DNA of 64,000 nt from a bacterium. GTDB taxonomy: Bacteria > Electryoneota > RPQS01 > DYHQ01. Of the stretch, positions 45,274 to 53,411 are shown in pieces. The stretch lies in NCBI GenBank assembly GCA_030622545.1, contig JAUXGA010000006.1:1-64000 (forward strand), given 5' to 3'. The notes under the pieces were generated by a model, which saw only the letters and a program-made list of their open reading frames with translations, was not told where the DNA came from and searched no databases. Position 1 is the stretch's first letter. Each line of letters starts with the position of its first letter. The position numbers were made by a program, and so were the translations under genes.

Positions 45274-45347
45274 GCGCGCCCGCCGCGATTCTTCGATAAC
45301 CTGCTAAGAAATCAGCACATACGACCAATACAAAAGGAGATTCGGCA

Positions 45348-45701
45348 ATGACAATTGCAGAACTCATGAAAAAAGTAAACATGACTCCCATGAGCAAACT
45401 CTTTGATAAGGAAATCACCGGAGGCCTTGTCACGGATATGGTCAGCGATGTCATGAAAACCGGACAAGCCGGAAATCTGTGGGTCACGGTTCAGACCAAT
45501 AAAAAAGTCATCGCTGCCGCCAACCTTGTCGATATCACCGCTATCGTCATCACACAAGGAAAAAAGGTGGATGCCGATGTACTCCAAGCCGCCGATAAAG
45601 TCGAAATCACCATTTTTTCCACTCCTATGACCTCTTGGGATTTTGTCGGTCAAACCCATGCTCTGGGTATCCGAATTGAGCCCTATGGGCAACCGAAATA
45701 G
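45348..45701 (+). CDS. DRTGG domain protein
   Basis: A 117-residue stand-alone DRTGG domain (KEITGGLVTDMVSDVMKTG, GNLWVTVQTNKKVIAAANLV, AIVITQGKKVDADVLQAA, TPMTSWDFVGQTHALG). The name-giving motif is KEITGG here. The domain also occurs inside Pta and next to CBS-domain or redox proteins; it is thought to bind nucleotides or other ligands. AAAGGAG precedes the ATG. The PEPCK-like kinase follows. Confidence 0.85.
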   Translation: MTIAELMKKVNMTPMSKLFDKEITGGLVTDMVSDVMKTGQAGNLWVTVQTNKKVIAAANLVDITAIVITQGKKVDADVLQAADKVEITIFSTPMTSWDFVGQTHALGIRIEPYGQPK

Positions 45702-45756
45702 AAGTATAAAAGTCTGTTTCGGGTGAAGAATAAATCTGCGATAGACGTACTTTGAG

Positions 45757-45785
45757 TTGATTTTCACAAAATATTTTGATAATGT
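45757..45785 (+). promoter_or_regulatory. Possible sigma-70-type promoter of the PEPCK-like gene
   Basis: TTGATT at 45757-45762 and TAATGT at 45780-45785, spacing 17, in a strongly A+T-rich stretch 105 bp before the start. Confidence 0.4.
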
Positions 45786-45890
45786 TATAAACTACGGAAA
45801 AAATGCAGACCCGCATATAACTGCTTTAAATCTATGATATTATTATAATTACACTTGCACCTTCGCCTTCGATTTTTTAAGGTACCTCAA

Positions 45891-47762
45891 ATGGCAGAAG
45901 ATTATATCGGCAAAGAAGAATGTCAACGAATTTTTGACAACCTTCAGCTTGTTTTGAAGGGCCCAAATATCAAACATTTAAAGATGCGTGACATTTGGCC
46001 AATCGCCGAAAAAACAGGAACTCGTACGAAATACGGCTCTTATGGTTGGCGCGCAATGATTTCGAGCCGGGTGGCGCCGCGTACAGTCTATCTGGGCTCT
46101 CCCTCGGTACTGCTGCCGAATCCTACTGAGTTGCAGCGCGGTCTGATGGCCGGGGCGGCTGAAGAGCTGCATAAAATGACGCAAGTCATGCGCACGCTTC
46201 CCATGATTCATCTGCGCAGGCAAATGGGGAACAACAGTGACTATAACCCGATTTGCAACTTGTATATATCAATGGCAGATCCGAAAAATGCGCGGCTTGC
46301 TTTTATGTGGGGCGCCACGATGCGCGAGCCTGACCGGAAGTCCCCCGGACCTGAATTTACGATGATTCATATTCCGGAGGAACATCTCCTGCGTCAGCAG
46401 GTGCTGGCACTTCCCGAAGTCGGATTGAATGTCGCTCTCGGCACGGATTATATGGGGGAAGACAAGAAAGGATTCCTGCGTCAGGCGATGTACAGCGCCG
46501 ATGCGCTGGGGATGCTGGGACTCCATGCCGGTACGAAAATCGTTACGGTTCGGGATGCGGCGACGGATCAACTGAAAAAATACGGCGTTTTTCTCTTTGG
46601 ATTAAGCGCGACCGGAAAATCCACATGGTCTTGTCATCAGCTCGGGCTGGATCATCATCGCGGTGAAGCCACGGAAGTCGCTCAGGACGACATTGTTTTC
46701 CTGAAGAAAGACGGCTCCGCGCTTGGGACGGAGATGGGTTTCTTCGTTAAAACCGATGTCGATCCGCGCTTTCAGGAGGCGATGTACAGCGCTTTGATTC
46801 ATCGCAGCGCGCTGTTTGAAAACGTCATGATTGACGCCGATGGCAATCCTGATTTCTTGGATGAAAGGCTCTGCGCCAATGGGCGGTCGGTGCTTCGCAA
46901 AGATAAATTAGCGGTGAAGCGAGGTCGCAAGATTGTCAGTATTGCTTCGCCATCGATTAATCTGCCGACATTGGATAACATGGACGGGCTCATCTTCGCC
47001 TTTATCACCCGGCGCAATACCATTATGGGCTTTTCGCAGGAGCTGACACCTGAGCAGGCCGTGCTCGCTTATTTATGGGGTGAATCCACGCACAGCTTCG
47101 CCAGTCAGCCCGCGAAAGCAGGCGAATCCACGCGCATTGTGGGGACGGATCCCTTTATTATTGGTTCCAGAGCGCATAAAGTCAACCTCTTTTGTGAAAT
47201 CATCATGACGCTCGCCGAGCGCTATCCCGGCAAAGTACGTTTCTTTCAGTACAACACGGGCGGCATCGGTGAAATTCTCGAAACGAAAGACGTCAACGGA
47301 AAGAAGCAGAAGAAACTTCTCCGCAAGACAACTCGCGTGCCGATTGATGCGATGGCCGCTATTCAACGCGGCGATTTGCGAAAAACCAACACCTATAAAA
47401 CCGGGCGGATTGGGACAAGCGAAATCGTACACTCCGATGGTACGGATTTACAGGCTTATGACCCGAAACGGTTTTATTCCCAAGAGCAGATTCAGGAATA
47501 CGTTCGCGATATTGTCGATGGACGGCGGAAATTCACAGAAGAGATTTCGCAAGAGGGATTGGATCCGAAAATCCTCGACTACGCCGAGAAATCCTTTGAA
47601 AGCTGCGGCCCGCCGAAGAAAAAAATCTTCCCCACAGGTTTTGATGTCGCGGAAAAGGAAGAAAAACCAGCACCTGCAGCCAAAGAGAGTCTGGTGCCTC
47701 GCTCTATCTTTTCTGAATCCAAAGCACGTCCACCGCGTATCTTTCACTCCCGTTTTCGATAG
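45891..47762 (+). CDS. Phosphoenolpyruvate carboxykinase (ATP)-like protein
   Basis: A 623-residue protein with the ATP-dependent PEP carboxykinase fold. It has GTDYMGEDKKGFLRQAMYSA before a P-loop GLSATGKST (Lys243), where typical enzymes have GLSGTGKTT, and a later acidic VAQDDIVFLKKDG segment. The usual N-terminal RSPKDK motif is absent and the protein is about 90 residues longer than classic enzymes. It may therefore be a true but divergent PEPCK or a kinase using the same fold. ATG 45891 follows AAGGT; an upstream TTG at 45855 is less likely. Neighbours carry DRTGG and HprK-like domains. Confidence 0.8.
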   Translation: MAEDYIGKEECQRIFDNLQLVLKGPNIKHLKMRDIWPIAEKTGTRTKYGSYGWRAMISSRVAPRTVYLGSPSVLLPNPTELQRGLMAGAAEELHKMTQVMRTLPMIHLRRQMGNNSDYNPICNLYISMADPKNARLAFMWGATMREPDRKSPGPEFTMIHIPEEHLLRQQVLALPEVGLNVALGTDYMGEDKKGFLRQAMYSADALGMLGLHAGTKIVTVRDAATDQLKKYGVFLFGLSATGKSTWSCHQLGLDHHRGEATEVAQDDIVFLKKDGSALGTEMGFFVKTDVDPRFQEAMYSALIHRSALFENVMIDADGNPDFLDERLCANGRSVLRKDKLAVKRGRKIVSIASPSINLPTLDNMDGLIFAFITRRNTIMGFSQELTPEQAVLAYLWGESTHSFASQPAKAGESTRIVGTDPFIIGSRAHKVNLFCEIIMTLAERYPGKVRFFQYNTGGIGEILETKDVNGKKQKKLLRKTTRVPIDAMAAIQRGDLRKTNTYKTGRIGTSEIVHSDGTDLQAYDPKRFYSQEQIQEYVRDIVDGRRKFTEEISQEGLDPKILDYAEKSFESCGPPKKKIFPTGFDVAEKEEKPAPAAKESLVPRSIFSESKARPPRIFHSRFR

Positions 47763-47813
47763 AATAAACAACCCTTTCCCCACGGAAAGTTAAGCGCTAA
47801 GAAGGAGAATAGA

Positions 47814-49238
47814 ATGGTCTCCACATTGATTATCATCGGCGTCATTGTCATTATCGTCGCTGTGTTCGTTGTGGCCATCGCCCTGAATTACCGAAAAGTC
47901 GGCCCGAATGAGGTGCTGATTATTTCGGGTGGCCGCAAAAGAACGGTCACGGATCCCGATGGAACGAAGAAAAAAATCGGTTACCGGATGCATATCGGGG
48001 GAGGTACGTTTATGCTGCCTCTCCTTGAAAGCGCCCAGACTCTTCCTCTGGAAGTCTTCACGGTTCCCATCAAGACCCCGGAAGTCCTCACCGCCGCCGG
48101 AGTGCATATCATTGCCGAAGCGATTGCTCAGGTTAAGGTCGGCAGCAAGGAGTATTTCATTCGCACGGCCGCCGAGCAGTTTTTAGGACGGGGCGCTGCC
48201 GGAATCAAAGAAGTAGCCTCTCAAATCCTTGAAGGCAGTGTTCGCGCCGTCTTAGGAAGTATGACGGTCGAGGAAATCTATCAGCAGCGCGAAGAGGTCG
48301 CCAGTCGCGTCATGCAAACGTCATCGGATGACTTTGAGCGGATGGGGCTTCAAGTCCTATCGTTTGCGTTGAAAGACATCAGCGACACTCAAGGATACCT
48401 CACCGCTCTCGGACAGCCGCGCATTGCGCAAGTTAAAGCGGAAGCTGAAGTGGCTCAAGCCGAGGCGGATAAGGAATCCACAATCAAGGCTGCGCTGGCT
48501 CGCAAAGAAGGGGATGTGGTTAAATTCCACGCGGAAACGGAACTGGCGGAAGCCAACCGCGACTATGAACTCAAGCGGTCGGAATATCAGGCTATTATTA
48601 ATCAGAAACGCGCCACGACCGATATGGCGTATGATATCGAACGCCAGAAACTCAATCAGCAGCTTCGCCGTCAGGAATTCGAGGTAAAACTCGTCGAAAA
48701 AGATGGGGGCATCAAACTCGAAGAGCGCGAAATCGAACGCAAGAAGAAAGAACTTGAAGCGCAGGTGAGACTTCCGGCGGAAGCGAAGAGTTTTCAGGCG
48801 AAAGCGGAAGCGGATGCCGAAAGCTATCGGCTGGCTTTGATGGCCAAAGGCAAGAATGAAGCAAAGCGCAACGACGGTCTGACGGAAGCGGAACTTCTGC
48901 GCGCCCGAGGTGAAGCGGAAGCGGCGGCAATGAAAGACAAAGCCGAGTCTTGGAAGACGTACAATGAAGCGGCGATTTATCAGATGGTTTTGGATAGACT
49001 GCCGGAACTGGCGCGTGCCGTTTCGGAACCGCTTTCCAAGGTGGACAAAATTGTCATGATGAACAGCGGCGAGGGCAATCTCGGCGCGTCAAAAATCACC
49101 GGACAGATTGCCGAAGTTTTAGCGCAGCTTCCGACGATTGTGGAAACCCTGACCGGCATGGATTTGAAATCCTTCCTGAAAAAAGCCAACGATACAAAGA
49201 AATCCGGTTCATCGGAAACACCTGATACACCGAAATAA
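47814..49238 (+). CDS. SPFH/flotillin family protein
   Basis: A 474-residue membrane-anchored scaffold. One N-terminal helix (TLIIIGVIVIIVAVFVVAIAL) is followed by an SPFH/band 7 domain (~25-200, KVGPNEVLIISGGRKR, EAIAQVKVGSKEYFI). A long coiled coil rich in Ala/Glu/Lys (~210-400) and a C-terminal region follow, as in flotillins. Flotillins organise membrane microdomains. A partner NfeD gene is not present. It lies between two genes of the PEPCK/HprK fold, an unusual context. Confidence 0.9.
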   Translation: MVSTLIIIGVIVIIVAVFVVAIALNYRKVGPNEVLIISGGRKRTVTDPDGTKKKIGYRMHIGGGTFMLPLLESAQTLPLEVFTVPIKTPEVLTAAGVHIIAEAIAQVKVGSKEYFIRTAAEQFLGRGAAGIKEVASQILEGSVRAVLGSMTVEEIYQQREEVASRVMQTSSDDFERMGLQVLSFALKDISDTQGYLTALGQPRIAQVKAEAEVAQAEADKESTIKAALARKEGDVVKFHAETELAEANRDYELKRSEYQAIINQKRATTDMAYDIERQKLNQQLRRQEFEVKLVEKDGGIKLEEREIERKKKELEAQVRLPAEAKSFQAKAEADAESYRLALMAKGKNEAKRNDGLTEAELLRARGEAEAAAMKDKAESWKTYNEAAIYQMVLDRLPELARAVSEPLSKVDKIVMMNSGEGNLGASKITGQIAEVLAQLPTIVETLTGMDLKSFLKKANDTKKSGSSETPDTPK

Positions 49239-49277
49239 TTTCCCCGAATTTGCGAACCCTCTGTTAAGGATTTTTGC

Positions 49278-51623
49278 ATGCTTGCAGATCGCATTCAACG
49301 TATTGGAACATCAGCGACGCTTCGCATCAACGCCAAAGCCAAGGCGCTGAAAGCCGAAGGCATTGACGTGATTGACCTCAGCGTCGGCGAACCTGATTTT
49401 CCGACTCCCTATAATGTAAAGGAAGCCGCCAAGCGCGCCATTGACGAGAATTTCACGAAATACACCTTAAACGCGGGGGTGCTTGAGCTGCGTCAAGTGA
49501 TTTGTCGTGAACTTTCGCGGACTCACGGGTTGGAATACGCGCCGGAGCAGGTGATTGTCTCGTGCGGAGCGAAACAGTCTCTGGCGAATTTGTGCACCGC
49601 GCTGCTCAATAAAGGCGACGAAGTCATCATCCCCGTCCCCTATTGGGTTTCCTACCCGGCGATGGTCTCTCTGGCGAAAGGCGTGCCTGTCCTCGTGCAA
49701 ACGACTGAGGAAAACGGCTTCCGAATCACGCCAGAGCAACTCAAAGCCTCGCTGTCATCGAAAACAAAAGCGATTATTATCAATAATCCTTCCAATCCCA
49801 CGGGCGCGACTTACGAACGCGAAGAGCTTGCCGAGCTTGTCGATATCGCCATTCAAGAAGGCCTCTATATAATCGCGGATGAAATCTACGAAAAGCTCGT
49901 GTACGATGGCTATCGTTTCACGTCCATCGGCTCTTTTGGCGATAAAGTGCGTCAGCGTACGATTTTGGTCAATGGCGTTTCGAAGGCGTACTCGATGACG
50001 GGATGGCGTTTGGGCTGGGCGGTCGGTCCGCAGGAGATTATCAGCGGGATGGCCGTTGTTCAAAGTCACTCAACATCGAACGCGAATTCGATTGCTCAGA
50101 TGGCGAGTATTGAAGCATTGACCGGACCGCAGGGCGAAACCTATCGCATGGTTTCCGAATTCCAGCGCCGCCGGGACGCGATGCTTTTCAAACTGCGCTC
50201 GATTCCGGGTGTCTCGTGTTTTAAGGCGAAAGGCGCATTCTATCTCTTCCCGAATTTCTCGGCGTACTACAATAAAGAGTTTGAAGGGACGCTGATTCGC
50301 AACTCACACGGGCTGGCCTACTATCTTTTAAAGCAAGCCCATGTCGCGGTTGTCCCCGGTGATGGTTTCGGCGACGACCGATTCCTGCGCTTCTCCTATG
50401 CGACGTCCCTCGAGCGAATCGAAGCCGGCATGGCACGAGTGATTGACGCGATTGCCAAATTGAAGACGCCCAAGAAAGCCGTTCAGATCGCTTTGGCCAA
50501 TACCCAGACTCGCGTTCGCGCTTCAGTGGAAACAGAGACATCGCTGACGCATGAGATGCGCGAAGCGTTAGTTGCCGAAGCCGAAGAGCATCTTTCGTAT
50601 GATAACTACTTCGAATGGAATGTGAATATCGCCGGACTCATTATTCAATTGCGCACGAATCATCGGCACGTGTACGATTTCTGGCTTGAGAATTTCTACC
50701 CGGCGCAGCTTGAAGCGGATATCGAACCGCATGGCATCATCTACGCTGTGGGTTTCGTACCGGGACGGGAACCTCGCGCCTATTATCACTCGGATACGCG
50801 AACCGCGATTCTGTTCAATTCCGCTTACTATACTCAGGTGCGCAGCCTTGCGATGGGCATGGTGGCCGATGCTATCAGTCATCAACTTGACCTCAACATG
50901 ATTCGCGGCTTCTGCCTCGATTTCAACGGCAGCGGGATCGCGATGATTGGAGCGCCGGGCACAGGCAAAGTTGGCCAGCTCGCAAAGCTAATCCGGCGAG
51001 ACGGCATTCGGTTGGTATCGGATGATGCGATATTCCTGCGTTTCGGGAGACGCGATGTAGCTGCCGAGACCGCGGAACGAAAATTCCACATGAAAACCAA
51101 CCTTGTGGATAAAATTCCGGAGCTTGAAGCCTTGTTCGCGCGTTCAAGATGTGAGAATGTGGTGATTCGCAAGGAAGACTGCACCAACGAACATTGTTTG
51201 CGCAGTGAGGAATGTATCCTTGACCGCGGAGCGCCTTTCTGCTTTATCGGCGCAGCAAATTCTTATGCGATGCTGGATCCATACTGGATGGGAGGTCAGG
51301 ACAAGCACAGCAAACGCACGCAACTACGGGCGCTCGTTCATTTCCACCGTGAAGCGTTTGAACCACCGATAAAGCGGCTATCCTCTGAAGAGGCGCTTTG
51401 GATTTTGGAACGCGGAGCTTCCACGAGCGGCGCGCCATCGGTGCCTTTCTATAATCCGCATTTACTCATCCAGTCGGAAGAACGACTCGCGGTCGAAAAA
51501 CGACATCTGGAACGCTTACTTTCGCTCGTGCCTTTCTACAGCGTCAACTCGGAAGGCGCTTCAGCAGATGAAATCGAACGTTATCTTTGCAGCATCCTTG
51601 CCGGCGAAAAAGTACCGGCTTGA
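49278..51623 (+). CDS. Aspartate aminotransferase fused to an HprK-like P-loop domain
   Basis: A 781-residue fusion. Residues 1-~395 form a complete class I aminotransferase: SVGEPDFPTPYNVKEAA, NNPSNPTGATYEREEL, the PLP Lys236 in NGVSKAYSMTGWRLG, and a C-terminal FLRFSYATS (substrate Arg). Residues ~415-781 resemble the PEPCK/HprK kinase fold: FNGSGIAMIGAPGTGKVGQL with Walker A at 558-565, RLVSDDAIFLRFG as the following acidic segment, and a cysteine patch (ENVVIRKEDCTNEHCLRSEEC). I know of no standard enzyme with this architecture. It may couple transamination to phosphorylation or sensing; that is inference. Confidence 0.8.
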   Translation: MLADRIQRIGTSATLRINAKAKALKAEGIDVIDLSVGEPDFPTPYNVKEAAKRAIDENFTKYTLNAGVLELRQVICRELSRTHGLEYAPEQVIVSCGAKQSLANLCTALLNKGDEVIIPVPYWVSYPAMVSLAKGVPVLVQTTEENGFRITPEQLKASLSSKTKAIIINNPSNPTGATYEREELAELVDIAIQEGLYIIADEIYEKLVYDGYRFTSIGSFGDKVRQRTILVNGVSKAYSMTGWRLGWAVGPQEIISGMAVVQSHSTSNANSIAQMASIEALTGPQGETYRMVSEFQRRRDAMLFKLRSIPGVSCFKAKGAFYLFPNFSAYYNKEFEGTLIRNSHGLAYYLLKQAHVAVVPGDGFGDDRFLRFSYATSLERIEAGMARVIDAIAKLKTPKKAVQIALANTQTRVRASVETETSLTHEMREALVAEAEEHLSYDNYFEWNVNIAGLIIQLRTNHRHVYDFWLENFYPAQLEADIEPHGIIYAVGFVPGREPRAYYHSDTRTAILFNSAYYTQVRSLAMGMVADAISHQLDLNMIRGFCLDFNGSGIAMIGAPGTGKVGQLAKLIRRDGIRLVSDDAIFLRFGRRDVAAETAERKFHMKTNLVDKIPELEALFARSRCENVVIRKEDCTNEHCLRSEECILDRGAPFCFIGAANSYAMLDPYWMGGQDKHSKRTQLRALVHFHREAFEPPIKRLSSEEALWILERGASTSGAPSVPFYNPHLLIQSEERLAVEKRHLERLLSLVPFYSVNSEGASADEIERYLCSILAGEKVPA

Positions 51624-51649
51624 TACGCAGAACTATAAGGACATGACAT

Positions 51650-53176
51650 ATGACGGTATTTTTAGACGGTGAAAGTTTAACGATTGAACAAGTCGAATCG
51701 GTAGCACGTAATGGCACGAAAACTGAATTCTCCGAAACGGGAATGCAGAAAATTGAAAAGTGTCGGGCGGTTGTGCAAGAATTGGTCGATACCGGCGAAG
51801 CCATCTATGGCGTGACGACCGGCATCGGCGAATTCGCCCGTATTCGCATCAAACCTGAAGACAGCGCAATCCTCCAGCGGCGCATCGTTCTCAGCCACGC
51901 GGCAGGCACCGGCGAGCCCAAGCCGGATGAATCTGTCCGTGCAGCGATGCTGTGCCGCGCGAATACTCTGGCGAAAGGCTATTCCGGTATTCGCCTCTCG
52001 ACAGCGCAAATGTTTCTCGACGCGTTAAACCTGGGGATTGTCCCGGTCGTTTTCAAAAAAGGTTCCGTCGGTACTTCCGGCGATTTAAGTCCCTTGAGCC
52101 AACTCGCCGAAGTTTTTTTAGGAGACGGAGAAGCTTTCTACAAAGGTGAACGCATTCCCGGAAAGGAAGCGCTCCGCCGCGCCGGATTGAAGCCGATTGA
52201 GTTGACGTACAAGGAAGGCCTGGGGATGATTAACGGCAGCCAGATGTGTACGGGAGAATCAGCGCTTCTCTTGGTGGATGCGCGTTCGCTGCTGAAAAAC
52301 AGCTTCATCGCTTCCGCGATGACGATTGACGCTCTTAAAGGAGTACCGAAAGCGTATGACGCAAGGCTTCATGCCGTACGGCCTTATCACGGGCAGAATC
52401 TCGTCGCACGCCATCTGCGCACCTTGATGGCGGATTCCGAAGTCATCGCTGAGAAATCGGGCAAAGTGCAGGACGGTTATTCGATGCGCTGTACTCCGCA
52501 GGTCATCGGCCCCAGTGTGGATGCTTGGCGTTATGCGCACGGCCAAATCGAAACGGAAATGAATTCCGCTGCGGATAATCCGCTTTTCTTTCCCGATGAC
52601 AAAGCGCACCTCGCCGGGGGAAATTTTCACGGACAATCTATCGGGATGGCGATAGATTTTCTGTGCATCGCCATGAGTGAAATCGCAAACCTTTCCGAAC
52701 GGCACACGAATCGGCTTCTGAATCCAACGCTCAGCGGCCTGCCCGATTTCCTTGTGAAAGGCCAAGGCTTGAACAGTGGCCTCATGGTTGCACAATACAC
52801 CGCCGCCGCATTGGTCAGTGAAAATAAAATCTTCTCTCATCCCTCGACGGTGGATTCCATCAGCGTCTCCGCTGATCAGGAAGACCATGTCGCGATGACG
52901 CCCATCGCTGTGCACAAGTGCCGGGAAATTCTGACGAATGTGGGAGCGGTGCTCGCAATTGAGATGATGTCCGCCGCACAGGCGTTCGACTTTCGCAAAC
53001 CGCTGAAACCCGGAAACGGCACCCGCATCGCCTATGAAGTCATTCGGGAACATGTCCCCCACCTTGAAACTGATCGAGTGCTGTATCCCGATATCAATAA
53101 AATCGCCGCTCTGGTTCGAGACAACACGATTCTAAGCGCGGTCGAAGCAAAAACAGGCGAGCTGTCGCTGGAATAA
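51650..53176 (+). CDS. hutH: Histidine ammonia-lyase
   Basis: Converts L-histidine to urocanate and ammonia. The 508-residue length is normal. The MIO cofactor triad is Thr142-Ser143-Gly144 in GSVGTSGDLSPLSQLAE, where most HutH enzymes have Ala-Ser-Gly. Tyr53 (AIYGVTTGIG) and His83 (LSHAAGTGEP) match the catalytic tyrosine and the histidine-selective position of characterised bacterial enzymes, so histidine is the best substrate guess. Other hut genes are absent here, so an aromatic amino acid lyase remains possible. A hairpin with a T-run follows. Confidence 0.88.
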   Translation: MTVFLDGESLTIEQVESVARNGTKTEFSETGMQKIEKCRAVVQELVDTGEAIYGVTTGIGEFARIRIKPEDSAILQRRIVLSHAAGTGEPKPDESVRAAMLCRANTLAKGYSGIRLSTAQMFLDALNLGIVPVVFKKGSVGTSGDLSPLSQLAEVFLGDGEAFYKGERIPGKEALRRAGLKPIELTYKEGLGMINGSQMCTGESALLLVDARSLLKNSFIASAMTIDALKGVPKAYDARLHAVRPYHGQNLVARHLRTLMADSEVIAEKSGKVQDGYSMRCTPQVIGPSVDAWRYAHGQIETEMNSAADNPLFFPDDKAHLAGGNFHGQSIGMAIDFLCIAMSEIANLSERHTNRLLNPTLSGLPDFLVKGQGLNSGLMVAQYTAAALVSENKIFSHPSTVDSISVSADQEDHVAMTPIAVHKCREILTNVGAVLAIEMMSAAQAFDFRKPLKPGNGTRIAYEVIREHVPHLETDRVLYPDINKIAALVRDNTILSAVEAKTGELSLE

Positions 53177-53183
53177 AACTCGC

Positions 53184-53220
53184 GAAAACACACGAATCTT
53201 TTTATGCGTGTTTTCTTTTC
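53184..53220 (+). terminator. Probable terminator after hutH
   Basis: GAAAACAC (53184-53191) pairs with GTGTTTTC (53208-53215), followed by TTTTC. The stem is A+T-rich, so strength is uncertain. Confidence 0.5.
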
Positions 53221-53236
53221 CGGAATGCGCTGCGAC

Positions 53237-53265
53237 AATTCCCTTCTCTTGATTTGAAGGGAATT
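53237..53265. repeat. Perfect 10-bp hairpin
   Basis: AATTCCCTTC and GAAGGGAATT around a 9-nt loop that contains TTGATT. The phrase ATTCCCTTCT recurs inside the long repeat just downstream. Confidence 0.55.
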
Positions 53266-53282
53266 GGAGTCTAAGGTGGATA

Positions 53283-53356
53283 ACTCGCCGAGCCGGGTTA
53301 AGCGCAGATTCCCTTCTGATGAACGATGAAAAACCGCGCGCAACCCGGCCGGAATT
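53283..53356. repeat. Long dispersed hairpin repeat, copy F
   Basis: ACTCGCCGAGCCGGGTTAAG on the left and CGCGCGCAACCCGGCCGGAA on the right. The left half shares GATAACTCGCCGA and GCGCAGATTCCC with copy H at 62263. It lies within the open extension upstream of the aconitase gene, which argues for the later start. Confidence 0.8.
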
Positions 53357-53411
53357 TGCATCTATACGAATACCCACTAGGCGGGACGCTCCTGCGTTCC
53401 GCAACACCAAC

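Noticed and set aside
53319-53411. N-terminal extension of the aconitase frame
   Set aside because: It reads through the long repeat and adds residues absent from the family; 53412 or 53433 fits better.
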